A stretch of 6,917 nt of DNA from Hyphomicrobiales bacterium (GCA_027082895.1 JALWTJ010000202.1:1-6917); one strand, 5' to 3'. Shown: positions 1-5,707, numbered from the stretch's first letter. The notes: generated from the letters alone by a model not told the origin. Program-made: numbers and translations.

Positions 1-378
1 ATGGGAGACAGCCTGCGGGAGGCGTCGGTGGGGGCGTCACGGGACCGGCTGCGGGCCGTTCTGCTGACATCCATGACCACCATTGGCGGGCTGGTGCCGC
101 TGCTGTTCGAAAAGAGCCTGCAGGCCCAGTTTCTCATTCCCATGGCCATTACAATGATCTTCGGGCTGGCCTTTGCCACGGCCCTGGTCCTTTTCCTCGT
201 GCCTGCCTTTCTGGCCATCGGAGCCGATATCGGGGCCTTCCTGGGCTGGCTGTTCATGACCCGCAACGGGGGGACGCTGGGCGATCTTTTCCGTGGCGTC
301 CATCATGACCGGCCGCGCCATTTTCCAGGGGAACAGACCGGCACGGGCATGGACGGTGACGCCATGGCGGCAGGCTGA
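1..378 (+). CDS. RND-family efflux transporter permease, C-terminal fragment
   Basis: This is the last 125 residues of an inner-membrane RND permease, a proton-driven pump that normally works in a trimer with a periplasmic adaptor and an outer-membrane channel. Residues about 13-30 (ASRDRLRAVLLTSMTTIGG) match the cytoplasmic loop and helix that follow the conserved R-(L/M)-R-P-I-L-(M/L)-T element of RND pumps. Two hydrophobic helices follow, at about 43-61 and 64-85, the latter ending LFLVPAFLAIG, where the family usually ends its membrane domain. The tail (86-125) is a hydrophilic stretch with no motif. RND permeases are about 1000 residues long, so the ATG at position 1 is almost certainly an internal methionine and the gene starts outside the window. 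Substrate class (drugs or metals) cannot be judged from this fragment. The stop is TGA at 376-378. The following 109 bp (379-487) show no convincing terminator, so read-through into the next gene is possible. Confidence 0.85.
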   Translation: MGDSLREASVGASRDRLRAVLLTSMTTIGGLVPLLFEKSLQAQFLIPMAITMIFGLAFATALVLFLVPAFLAIGADIGAFLGWLFMTRNGGTLGDLFRGVHHDRPRHFPGEQTGTGMDGDAMAAG

Positions 379-487
379 AAGCATTCACCGCACGCTCCGG
401 GCTTTCCCCTAGCAGGCCGTTTCCACCCTGATCTTTTTTCCCGGTTAATCTTCGGCCCATGTGCTGCCAGAAAAAGAGGAGACAACC

Positions 488-874
488 ATGGGAAAGAAAA
501 CCCGGCTGATCTTTGATGCCGGTGACATCATCTTTCGGGAAGGGGAACCCGGCGAGGTAGCCTATCTGGTCGAAAAGGGTTCCGTGCAGCTTTCCAAGCG
601 CGACACGCACAAGTCGGCAGTGGTGGAGATCATCCGGGACGGCATATTCGCCCTGCTGCCGCTGGTGGACAATCTGCCGCGCCAGTATACGGCCACGGCA
701 CGGGAGGAAACCATCCTGACGGTGGTTTCACGAAGCGCATTCGAAAAACGCCTGTCCGACTGTGATCCGGCCATTCGGGCGGTGGTGCACTATCTGACCC
801 GCAGCCTGCGGGAGGCCGGCGACCGGCTGACCAGCGGAGGCGTGCTGGACACGAAAAGGGGGGATACCCGCTGA
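488..874 (+). CDS. Stand-alone cyclic nucleotide-binding-domain protein (CRP/FNR sensor-fold only)
   Basis: A 128-residue cytoplasmic protein made of one cNMP-binding beta-roll. Visible landmarks are FDAGDIIFREGEPGEVAYLVEKG (residues 9-31, described here by its G-D-x-I-F-x-E-G-E-x-G core), a second strand pair GSVQLSKRD, the phosphate-cassette region at 52-70 (GIFALLPLVDNLPRQYTAT) and a C-helix at about 92-112. No helix-turn-helix follows, unlike CRP/FNR regulators, and no enzyme domain is attached. In cAMP binders the cassette reads G-E-x-A-L/I-x-x-x-P-R-x-A-T. Here the Gly-Glu pair is Gly-Ile, so classical cAMP binding is doubtful although Pro64-Arg65 remain. The start was set at ATG 488 because AGAGGAG (475-481) lies 6 bases upstream. 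An in-frame GTG at 461 has no comparable site. It may act as a partner or regulatory subunit of another protein, which is inference. It is co-directional with the RND gene and convergent with the anti-sigma gene. Confidence 0.8.
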   Translation: MGKKTRLIFDAGDIIFREGEPGEVAYLVEKGSVQLSKRDTHKSAVVEIIRDGIFALLPLVDNLPRQYTATAREETILTVVSRSAFEKRLSDCDPAIRAVVHYLTRSLREAGDRLTSGGVLDTKRGDTR

Positions 875-879
875 ACCCT

Positions 880-915
880 GGGGGCAATGCCTGCCGGTTG
901 CAGCGGCGCCCCTTT
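880..915. terminator. Weak hairpin between convergent genes, possible bidirectional terminator
   Basis: GGGGC (881-885) can pair with GCCCC (908-912), and inside it GCCG (893-896) pairs with CGGC (904-907) around a 7-base loop, leaving a 7-base bulge on the left arm. Only three T residues follow on the + strand. The position between two convergently transcribed genes (stops at 874 and 940) is where a shared terminator would be expected, but the structure is imperfect and the T-tract short. Confidence 0.25.
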
Positions 916-939
916 GCCGCATGAAGCTCATTTGCCCGT

Positions 940-1710
940 TCAGGTGGTCAACTGTTCATAGGCAGCCTGGGCGATACGGGAGAGATCGTCCTGGTCGAGT
1001 TCGCCGGTAATGGCAAACTTGAGCGGGCCATCCAGCCAGTAAAAGCTGCGGGTGCCGCTGGTGTTGACCATGTGAAACGCGGTTTCGGTGCCCTCGGGGT
1101 TGCGTGCGGCATAGAGCGTGACCCGGTCGCCCGCATCATTTTCGTACATGAACAGGGCCGCCGGCTTGTCTTCCTCGGCCAGAAGGCGGCCACCAATCAG
1201 GTTGTATCCGATGGCGGTGAAGTCGGGTGCGGACAGGGGATGACCCAGCCGCTTGGACAGCCAGCCCACCAGATGGGCCTGCTGGTCCGCCCCCACTTCC
1301 ACCGGGTGGCGCACCTCCGCCGTATAGACGAGGTAGGCACCGGCGGCCCGGCTGGCCACCAGTTGCGCGTCGGGCGTGGGGGCCGATGTACGGGGCGCCA
1401 CGGAATATCCCGCTGCCGCCCCCCCGGCCACAAGCACAAGAGCCGCTGCCGCCTGGCGCGCCCAGCGCCGCCAGGGGGGCGGTACCTTTTCATCAAGGGC
1501 TGCAATCCACTCCCGGGGAAGTTCCTCCCGGGCCACGGAGCCGAACATCTGGCGCAACTGTTCCGCCTGGCGCTGCCAGTCGGCGACCATGGCCTGATCC
1601 TGAGGATGGGTGGCCAGCCAGGCTTCCACCTCCGCGATGGCATCCGGATCAAGTTCCCCATCCACATAGGCATGCAGGGTCATTTCATCGATCTTGTCGT
1701 GCGTGCTCAT
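940..1710 (-). CDS. Membrane-anchored anti-sigma factor (RsiW/PrtR-like)
   Basis: A 256-residue anti-sigma factor, predicted to hold the ECF sigma factor encoded immediately upstream at the inner membrane and release it on an envelope signal. The N-terminal cytoplasmic part starts with an anti-sigma-domain-like segment (HAYVDGELD at 13-21, then a helix ending near 57). One transmembrane helix lies at about 85-103 (AAAALVLVAGGAAAG). The C-terminal periplasmic domain contains segments that I recall from PrtR-type anti-sigma factors: EVRHPVEV (132-139), HLVGWLSKRLG (146-156) and GYNLIGGRLL (168-177). The zinc-binding H-x3-C-x2-C signature of ZAS anti-sigmas is absent: His13 is present but there is no cysteine anywhere in the protein. 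The ATG overlaps the sigma stop as ATGA (1707-1710), implying translational coupling and matched stoichiometry. A GGGTGA-like site lies just upstream. Role assigned from neighbour and architecture; the inducing signal is unknown. Confidence 0.85.
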   Translation of the reverse strand: MSTHDKIDEMTLHAYVDGELDPDAIAEVEAWLATHPQDQAMVADWQRQAEQLRQMFGSVAREELPREWIAALDEKVPPPWRRWARQAAAALVLVAGGAAAGYSVAPRTSAPTPDAQLVASRAAGAYLVYTAEVRHPVEVGADQQAHLVGWLSKRLGHPLSAPDFTAIGYNLIGGRLLAEEDKPAALFMYENDAGDRVTLYAARNPEGTETAFHMVNTSGTRSFYWLDGPLKFAITGELDQDDLSRIAQAAYEQLTT

Positions 1711-2237
1711 TTCACCCGCCGTATTCTGCCCCGACCCGAAAGGTCCAGGATTTCACTCAATCTTTTTCTGGCCCGGCTGAGCCGGGACATGACGGTGCCG
1801 ATGGGAATGTCCAGAATTTCGGTCACCTGGTGATATTTCATTCCTTCCAGCGCCACAAGTACCAGCACTTCACGCTGTTCATCCGGCAACATGTCAAGGG
1901 CCCGGGAAATGTCCCGCAGAGCCAGCCCCTGGTCCGGACTGCCACTGCCGGACGGTGCGGGGGTTTCCCCTTCCACCAGTTCCAGATGGGGCCCGTTTCG
2001 TGCTGCTTGACGAAAACGGGATATCCTGAGATTGCGCAGAATGCGAAACAGCCATGGGCGCAGGGCGCGCCGGGCATCATATAGGTGCAGACGCGTCAGG
2101 GCGCGCTCGAACGTGTCCTGCACCAGATCGTCCGCCAGGGCGGGATCCCCCACAAGGGAACGGGCGAATCTTCTCAGGACCGGCGCCTCACGCACCAGTG
2201 CCTCTTTCATCTGTCGGTCGGACATGCGCGCACTCAT
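1707..2237 (-). CDS. ECF-family RNA polymerase sigma factor
   Basis: A 176-residue group-4 (ECF) sigma factor that directs RNA polymerase to a small set of promoters. Region 2 spans about residues 14-80: RRFARSLVGDPALADDLVQD (22-41) is the region 2.1-2.2 signature for core polymerase binding, and the RPWLFRILRNLRISRFRQ stretch (60-77) is region 2.3-2.4 for -10 recognition. A Pro/Gly/Ser-rich linker (91-104) leads to region 4 at about 110-165, with LPDEQREVLVLVALEGM and the helix-turn-helix YHQVTEILDIPIGTVMSRLSR for -35 recognition. ATG 2237 was chosen from the usual N-terminal length. ATG 2225 (MSDRQ) is equally possible and GTG 2291 would add 18 residues running through a hairpin. None of the three has a strong ribosome-binding site. 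It lies 116 bp downstream of the secreted-protein gene and overlaps the anti-sigma gene by 4 bp. It probably activates the promoter at 3053-3081 (inference). Confidence 0.92.
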   Translation of the reverse strand: MSARMSDRQMKEALVREAPVLRRFARSLVGDPALADDLVQDTFERALTRLHLYDARRALRPWLFRILRNLRISRFRQAARNGPHLELVEGETPAPSGSGSPDQGLALRDISRALDMLPDEQREVLVLVALEGMKYHQVTEILDIPIGTVMSRLSRARKRLSEILDLSGRGRIRRVK

Positions 2238-2271
2238 TGTGTCATCATGGCACGGATCGGACAATTTCTCA

Positions 2272-2287
2272 CCCGGGAAAATCCGGG
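2272..2287 (-). repeat. Small hairpin upstream of the sigma gene
   Basis: CCCGG (2272-2276) and CCGGG (2283-2287) form a perfect 5-bp stem around the 6-base loop GAAAAT. It lies between the larger hairpin at 2292-2313 and the likely sigma start. The two could together form an attenuator, RNA processing site or mRNA stabiliser. Five GC-rich pairs alone could arise by chance in this DNA. Confidence 0.35.
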
Positions 2288-2291
2288 CCAC

Positions 2292-2313
2292 CCGGCTGGC
2301 ACTGTCCAGCCGG
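2292..2313 (-). terminator. Perfect 8-bp hairpin between secreted-protein and sigma genes
   Basis: CCGGCTGG (2292-2299) and CCAGCCGG (2306-2313) form a perfect 8-bp, mostly G-C stem with a 6-base loop. It starts about 40 bases after the TAG of the secreted-protein gene (2354-2356) on the minus strand. No T-run follows directly; four T residues appear about 15 bases later inside the next small hairpin. It could be a partial terminator or RNA-stabilising element that makes the secreted protein more abundant than the sigma factor. That effect is inference; the inverted repeat itself is visible in the sequence. Confidence 0.45.
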
Positions 2314-2334
2314 ATGGTCCAGACGCAACATTCC
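2306..2334 (-). promoter_or_regulatory. Weak ECF-like promoter candidate for the sigma/anti-sigma pair
   Basis: On the minus strand GGAATG (2329-2334) is followed after 16 bases by CGGCTGG (2306-2312). The -35 half and spacer match the stronger candidate at 3053-3081, but the -10 half shares only its first two bases (CG) with CGTATCC, and it lies inside the hairpin at 2292-2313. It might be a degenerate autoregulatory promoter or coincidence. Confidence 0.2.
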
Positions 2335-2353
2335 GGGCCAGCTGCAATGCGAG

Positions 2354-3001
2354 CTACATGTCTTCCCCGTTGATCATGATGGTCATGTGCTTCTGGGTGT
2401 TGTTGAGCCCGCCTTCACCGGGCACCCAGGTAATGGCACCATCACCATTGGCATCCGCACCGTCCAGAAGCTGCTGGGCAAGCGCCTGCAATGCTGCTAC
2501 CGCAGGAGCAGCCTCGTCGGCACTGGAAGCCCCTTCAATGGTAGTGATCAGCGTTTCCATTTCGGCCACCCGGTCAAGGGTATTCTGGGCGGTGGAGGCC
2601 ACATGCCGGGCGTGGGTCTTGACGTTTTCAGAAGCATCGTCGCTGGCCGCGGCCAGACCGATATGCTTGAGGACGCCGGCCGCCGCCGCCTTGACCCCGT
2701 ACCCCAGCCCGGGGCCCTTTTCGGCCATGGCCGGATCAATGGCGTTCAGAACATGCAGGGCGTGGGTTTTCATCCATTCAAGGTTATCCGGCTTCTGGGC
2801 TGCAAGGTTGGCATGAACCAGAGCCGTCTGAGCCTCGGCAAGGGCCGTTGGCAGAAATCCCATCTGGTCCGGGGTATCGGACCAGGCGGTCGCCACATGC
2901 CCCATATGCGCATGGGCCATGCCCGAAGCGGCCAGAGCCGGGAAACTGATCGTGCCGGCAAGGGCGGCAATTGCGAGGAAACGTGTCGATTTCGAAATCA
3001 T
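2354..3001 (-). CDS. Secreted histidine-rich protein with C-terminal EF-hand-like loop, unknown function
   Basis: A 215-residue protein of unknown role. Residues 1-24 form a Sec signal peptide: basic start, hydrophobic core IAALAGTISF, and a PALA-A cleavage site near 24/25. The mature part is mainly helical and Ala-rich. It opens with a His cluster HAHMGH (30-35) and contains the motif KTHAxHV twice (78-84 and 128-134), about 50 residues apart. Near the C-terminus DANGDGAITWVPGEGGL (183-199) resembles an EF-hand calcium loop, with Asp183, Asn185, Asp187 and Ile190 in place. Position 12 is Pro rather than Glu, with Glu196 two residues later, so calcium binding is not assured. Metal or heme binding by the histidines is possible but unproven. 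ATG 3001 was chosen because GGAG (3011-3008) lies 6 bases upstream and it starts the signal peptide. It heads the sigma/anti-sigma cluster and has an ECF-type promoter candidate, so it is probably a regulon target. Confidence 0.8.
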   Translation of the reverse strand: MISKSTRFLAIAALAGTISFPALAASGMAHAHMGHVATAWSDTPDQMGFLPTALAEAQTALVHANLAAQKPDNLEWMKTHALHVLNAIDPAMAEKGPGLGYGVKAAAAGVLKHIGLAAASDDASENVKTHARHVASTAQNTLDRVAEMETLITTIEGASSADEAAPAVAALQALAQQLLDGADANGDGAITWVPGEGGLNNTQKHMTIMINGEDM

Positions 3002-3052
3002 GTGAACTCTCCATTTGTCCGTGTACGGCCGCCACATCCGGGGCCCTGAACG

Positions 3053-3081
3053 GGATACGCCGGGCATCCCCGGTTTATTCC
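3053..3081 (-). promoter_or_regulatory. ECF-type promoter candidate for the secreted-protein/sigma cluster
   Basis: On the minus strand GGAATAAA (3081-3074) and CGTATCC (3059-3053) are separated so that GGAATA and CGTATC are 16 bases apart. This is a good fit to the general ECF pattern of a GGAA-type -35 and a CGT-type -10. A start point just downstream would give a leader of about 45 bases before ATG 3001. The spacer itself contains the inverted repeat CCGGG-CATC-CCCGG (3060-3073). The fit to this particular sigma factor is inferred from the linkage. Confidence 0.6.
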
Positions 3082-3306
3082 CCCCGGTTGCAGAAAATTT
3101 TCCGTCACTCCGTTTCTGCCCCTGTTCTTGTCCCAATTCCCGCTTTTCCCACTCGCAGGAATATCCGGGGCCAGGCACGCACGCCCTGCGGCAATGGCCG
3201 CCATGCCAAATGAAGAACATCACCCTCGGGCAATGGCGCCCTGCCGCACAACAGGCATGGGAAACCGTGCTTCTTTCCACAGGCAGGAGTCCACGGAACA
3301 GCCGGA
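3082..3306. other. Central part of the divergent intergenic region, no gene recognised
   Basis: The gap between divergent genes is 382 bp (3002-3383). In this central part I see no credible coding sequence: open frames here lack ribosome-binding sites and look unlike protein. The only structure is a 9-bp direct repeat GGCAATGGC at 3190-3198 and 3229-3237, each near a GCCCTGC element, with no recognised role. Promoters for the downstream + strand operon probably lie here or just to the right, but no clear -35/-10 pair stands out. Confidence 0.5.
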
Positions 3307-3328
3307 AAAGCCCGCAATTCCGGGCTTT
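3307..3328. repeat. Perfect 8-bp hairpin upstream of the response-regulator gene
   Basis: AAAGCCCG (3307-3314) pairs fully with CGGGCTTT (3321-3328) around the 6-base loop CAATTC. The A/T ends give it a bidirectional terminator look, but the T-tract is short on both strands (TTT then G on +, TTTT on -) and no recognised gene ends here. It may insulate the divergent promoters or act as an operator, as it touches the direct repeat at 3331-3346. Confidence 0.45.
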
Positions 3329-3330
3329 GT

Positions 3331-3346
3331 GTTACATTCAGTTACA
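3331..3346 (+). promoter_or_regulatory. Tandem GTTACA repeat, candidate OmpR-family operator
   Basis: GTTACA occurs at 3331-3336 and again at 3341-3346, exactly 10 bases apart (one helical turn), 38 bases before the response-regulator start. Tandem half-sites with 10-11 bp periodicity are how OmpR/PhoB-type winged-helix regulators bind as head-to-tail dimers. Autoregulation of the adjacent OmpR-like gene is the natural reading, but this is inference. Confidence 0.5.
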
Positions 3347-3383
3347 AACTTTTGCCCACGAAACATCAAAATGGGAGTAATTC

Positions 3384-4139
3384 ATGGGGATGAACGACGT
3401 TGCGGATACACCGGCAGGGCACCTGCTGGTCGTGGATGATGACCGGGAAATCCGGGGGCTGTTGAAACGCTATTTCACCCGGGAGGGATATCGGGTTTCC
3501 ACGGCTGCAAACGGGGTGGAAATGGAGCAGATTGTCAGCAACTGGAAGATCGATCTGATCGTTCTTGACCTGATGCTTCCGGGTCGCGACGGCCTGTCCC
3601 TGTGCCGCGAGTTGCGCAAGAGCACCCATGTTCCCATCGTCATGCTTACGGTGATGGGCGAGGAGGATGACAGGATACGAGGATTTGAGGGGGGAGCGGA
3701 CGACTATATCGCCAAGCCTTTCAATCCGCGTGAACTGCTGGCACGCATCCGGGCGGTGCTGCGGCGCACACGCATGGTCGCTCCCACCGCCGAACGCGCT
3801 CATGGCCGCGTGCTGTGCTTTGGAGACTGGCGACTCGATCTGGGCATGCGCCGCCTGACATCCAGCGATGGCACACTGGTTGATCTGAGCACGGCAGAAT
3901 TCGATCTCCTGACCGCTTTTGCGGAGCATCCGCAACAGGTTCTTTCGCGGGACCAGTTGCTGGATCTTGCACGGGGCAAGCTGGAAATTCCCTTCGACAG
4001 GAAGATCGACATGCAGGTGTCCCGCCTGCGGCACAAGATCGAGGAGGATCCCAAGAATCCAACCCTGATCCACACGGTCAGGGGCGGGGGTTACATGCTG
4101 ACAGCGGAGGTTCTGATCGATGAAAAACCCGCTGCCTGA
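3384..4139 (+). CDS. OmpR-family two-component response regulator
   Basis: A 251-residue cytoplasmic transcription regulator. The N-terminal receiver domain (about 13-128) has the acidic pocket Asp18-Asp19, the phosphoacceptor Asp62 in VLDLMLPGRDG, Thr89 in MLTVMGEEDD and Lys111 in AKPFNPREL. The C-terminal winged-helix domain (about 144-244) shows the LSRDQLLDLARG start of the recognition region, the DNA-contacting helix around DRKIDMQVSRLRHKIEEDP, and the wing HTVRGGGYML. The order and wording follow E. coli OmpR closely, including GADDYIAKPFNPRELLARIRAVLRR. Length is normal for the family. ATG 3384 has GGGAG (3373-3377) six bases upstream; the ATG at 3390 is a weaker alternative. The kinase gene overlaps its end by 20 bp. 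With terminal oxidase genes downstream, it may control respiration or envelope functions rather than porins, which is inference. Confidence 0.95.
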   Translation: MGMNDVADTPAGHLLVVDDDREIRGLLKRYFTREGYRVSTAANGVEMEQIVSNWKIDLIVLDLMLPGRDGLSLCRELRKSTHVPIVMLTVMGEEDDRIRGFEGGADDYIAKPFNPRELLARIRAVLRRTRMVAPTAERAHGRVLCFGDWRLDLGMRRLTSSDGTLVDLSTAEFDLLTAFAEHPQQVLSRDQLLDLARGKLEIPFDRKIDMQVSRLRHKIEEDPKNPTLIHTVRGGGYMLTAEVLIDEKPAA

Positions 4140-5703
4140 TACAATTTCCGGACAGGCCATGCTGCTGCTGGTCGTGGGTATCGCCTTCACGCACCTGATT
4201 TCCAACATGTTCTATGCCACAGACAAGGAAAGCGCCCTGCTGTCCGCGGGCGGTGAACATACCATCCTGTGGGTGGCAACCACGGGCAGCCTGGCGCAGA
4301 ACCTGTCTGCGGGGGACTGGGAACGGTTCGCAGATACCGCCCGCTCCGACGGCCAGTACATCACCTTCACCCCGAAGCCGGTTGTACCGGCAACAAAAGG
4401 GCAGGACTGGCATGAACGCACCCTGCAACGCGCCCTTGAACAGCATGTCCCCGACGAGCGGCTGGCTGATTACCGAATTGCCTATTCCAGCGGAGATGCC
4501 CCTTCCGCAGCCATGACTTACTGGCGGGACTACCTCAAGGCCAATGGCAAAAAGGTGCCGGCAGAACTCATTCTGGTGTCGTTTCGTCTGAACAATGACA
4601 ACTGGCTGAACGTGGCCAGTGCACTGCAATCCCCGCCCCCCTTCATCTCGGGCTCCCTTGTCCTTTCCATGGCGGTGATGCTGATTGCGGTGACCCTGAT
4701 CTCCATGCTGATCGTGCGCCGCATGACGGCGCCGTTGACGGAAATGTCCCGCGCCGCAGAACGGCTGGGAGCGGATGTGCAGGGCGCGCCCATTCCCGAA
4801 ACCGGCCCCCTGGAGGTGCGCAAGGCCGCCCATGCCTTCAACGTGATGCAGAACCGTATCCGGCGCTTTGTTCAGGACCGCACACAGATGCTGGGCGCCA
4901 TTGCCCACGATCTGGGAACGCCTATCACCCGCCTGCGGCTGCGGGTCGAGTTCGTCAAGGATGCCGCATTGCGGACAAAGATGCTGCGCGATCTGGACGA
5001 CATGCAGCAGATGGTGGCTTCCACCCTGTCCTTTATCCGGGAGGACGCAACTTCGGAGCCTCAGACAACGGTGGATCTGGGATCCCTCTTGACCCGGGTC
5101 TGCGACGATCTTGCCGATGCCGGCGCACATGTGGTGCTGGATGACGTGCCACGGTGGGTTCTGGTGAACTGCCGCCCCGTGGCCCTGCGCCGGGCCTTTT
5201 CCAACCTGATCGAGAATGCCGTCAAGTACGGAAAAACAGCCCATGTCAGCCTTCAAATCGGACAGGACCGGCTTCTGGTGCACATCCGGGACCAGGGACC
5301 GGGCATCCCGAAGGATCGGCGCGAAGATGTCTTTCAGCCGTTTCATCGCCTGGAAGATTCCAGAAACCGGGAAACGGGGGGAACCGGGCTGGGCCTGTCC
5401 GTGGCACGCACCATCATTCGCGCCCACGGGGGCGACATCCTGCTGGATGACTGCGTGGAAGGGGGATTGTGCGTCAGCGTGAAACTGCCCCATTCGAAAC
5501 AGTTGCAGAGCCAGGAAGCCCCTCACTTGCAGGTGCCGCACACCGAGTTTGGGGACGCGCGTTCCGCCGGACCGAAATCCGCAGGGGAAACGGACACTTC
5601 ACAACAGGCAAGGCACAGCGGCGGCCCGGATCCTGCGGAAGCATTTCAGGAGACCCGTCCCGCAGACCCGATTCACGGGACACCGGCAACCGGGCAGGCA
5701 TAA
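4120..5703 (+). CDS. EnvZ-like sensor histidine kinase
   Basis: A 527-residue inner-membrane kinase, partner of the regulator encoded just upstream. Transmembrane helix 1 is at about 13-31, a periplasmic sensing region at about 32-174 has no recognised fold, and helix 2 is at about 177-199. A HAMP linker follows (200-253). The dimerisation/phosphoacceptor domain carries His263 in IAHDLGTPITRLRLR. The catalytic domain has the N box NLIENAVKYG (362-371), G1 box DQGPGIP (391-397) and G2 box GGTGLGLS (420-427). The H box reads HDLGTP, whereas EnvZ-type kinases usually have HDLRTP, so Gly266 replaces the Arg. After the catalytic domain there is an unusual 68-residue hydrophilic tail (about 460-527), rich in Ser, Pro, Gly and Gln and probably disordered. 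GGAGG (4106-4110) lies 9 bases before the ATG, and the 20-bp overlap with the regulator gene suggests coupled translation. Signal unknown. Confidence 0.93.
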   Translation: MKNPLPDTISGQAMLLLVVGIAFTHLISNMFYATDKESALLSAGGEHTILWVATTGSLAQNLSAGDWERFADTARSDGQYITFTPKPVVPATKGQDWHERTLQRALEQHVPDERLADYRIAYSSGDAPSAAMTYWRDYLKANGKKVPAELILVSFRLNNDNWLNVASALQSPPPFISGSLVLSMAVMLIAVTLISMLIVRRMTAPLTEMSRAAERLGADVQGAPIPETGPLEVRKAAHAFNVMQNRIRRFVQDRTQMLGAIAHDLGTPITRLRLRVEFVKDAALRTKMLRDLDDMQQMVASTLSFIREDATSEPQTTVDLGSLLTRVCDDLADAGAHVVLDDVPRWVLVNCRPVALRRAFSNLIENAVKYGKTAHVSLQIGQDRLLVHIRDQGPGIPKDRREDVFQPFHRLEDSRNRETGGTGLGLSVARTIIRAHGGDILLDDCVEGGLCVSVKLPHSKQLQSQEAPHLQVPHTEFGDARSAGPKSAGETDTSQQARHSGGPDPAEAFQETRPADPIHGTPATGQA

Positions 5704-5707
5704 CCAC

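Noticed and set aside
377..406. GAAAGC/GCTTTC inverted repeat after the RND gene as a terminator
   Set aside because: The stem is only 6 bp with an 18-base loop and no T-run directly after it.
461..487. Upstream GTG start for the cNMP-fold gene
   Set aside because: The nine extra residues precede the good AGAGGAG site that serves ATG 488 and add nothing to the fold.
1227..2084. 285-residue Pro/Arg-rich open frame on the plus strand
   Set aside because: It is a shadow of the anti-sigma and sigma genes, with composition typical of an out-of-frame GC-rich reading.
2238..2291. GTG 2291 start for the sigma factor
   Set aside because: It sits at the foot of a perfect hairpin, lacks a ribosome-binding site and would add 18 residues unlike an ECF N-terminus.
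2054..3049. 331-residue open frame on the plus strand opposite the secreted protein and sigma gene
   Set aside because: It has no domain, no ribosome-binding site and low-complexity Gly/Arg/His content. The minus strand encodes a signal peptide and sigma motifs here.
3002..3280. N-terminal extension of the secreted protein
   Set aside because: The open frame runs upstream to 3280, but the extension would bury the signal peptide and run through the promoter candidate. ATG 3001 has its own ribosome-binding site.
3342..3370. TTACAA plus ATCAAA as a sigma-70 promoter for the regulator operon
   Set aside because: The -10 match is poor and it would nearly touch the ribosome-binding site.
4078..5541. 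487-residue open frame on the minus strand opposite the kinase and part of the regulator
   Set aside because: It is antisense to two genes with clear domain motifs. Its translation is His/Gln/Gly-rich with no recognisable domain, as expected from the reverse reading of GC-rich coding DNA.
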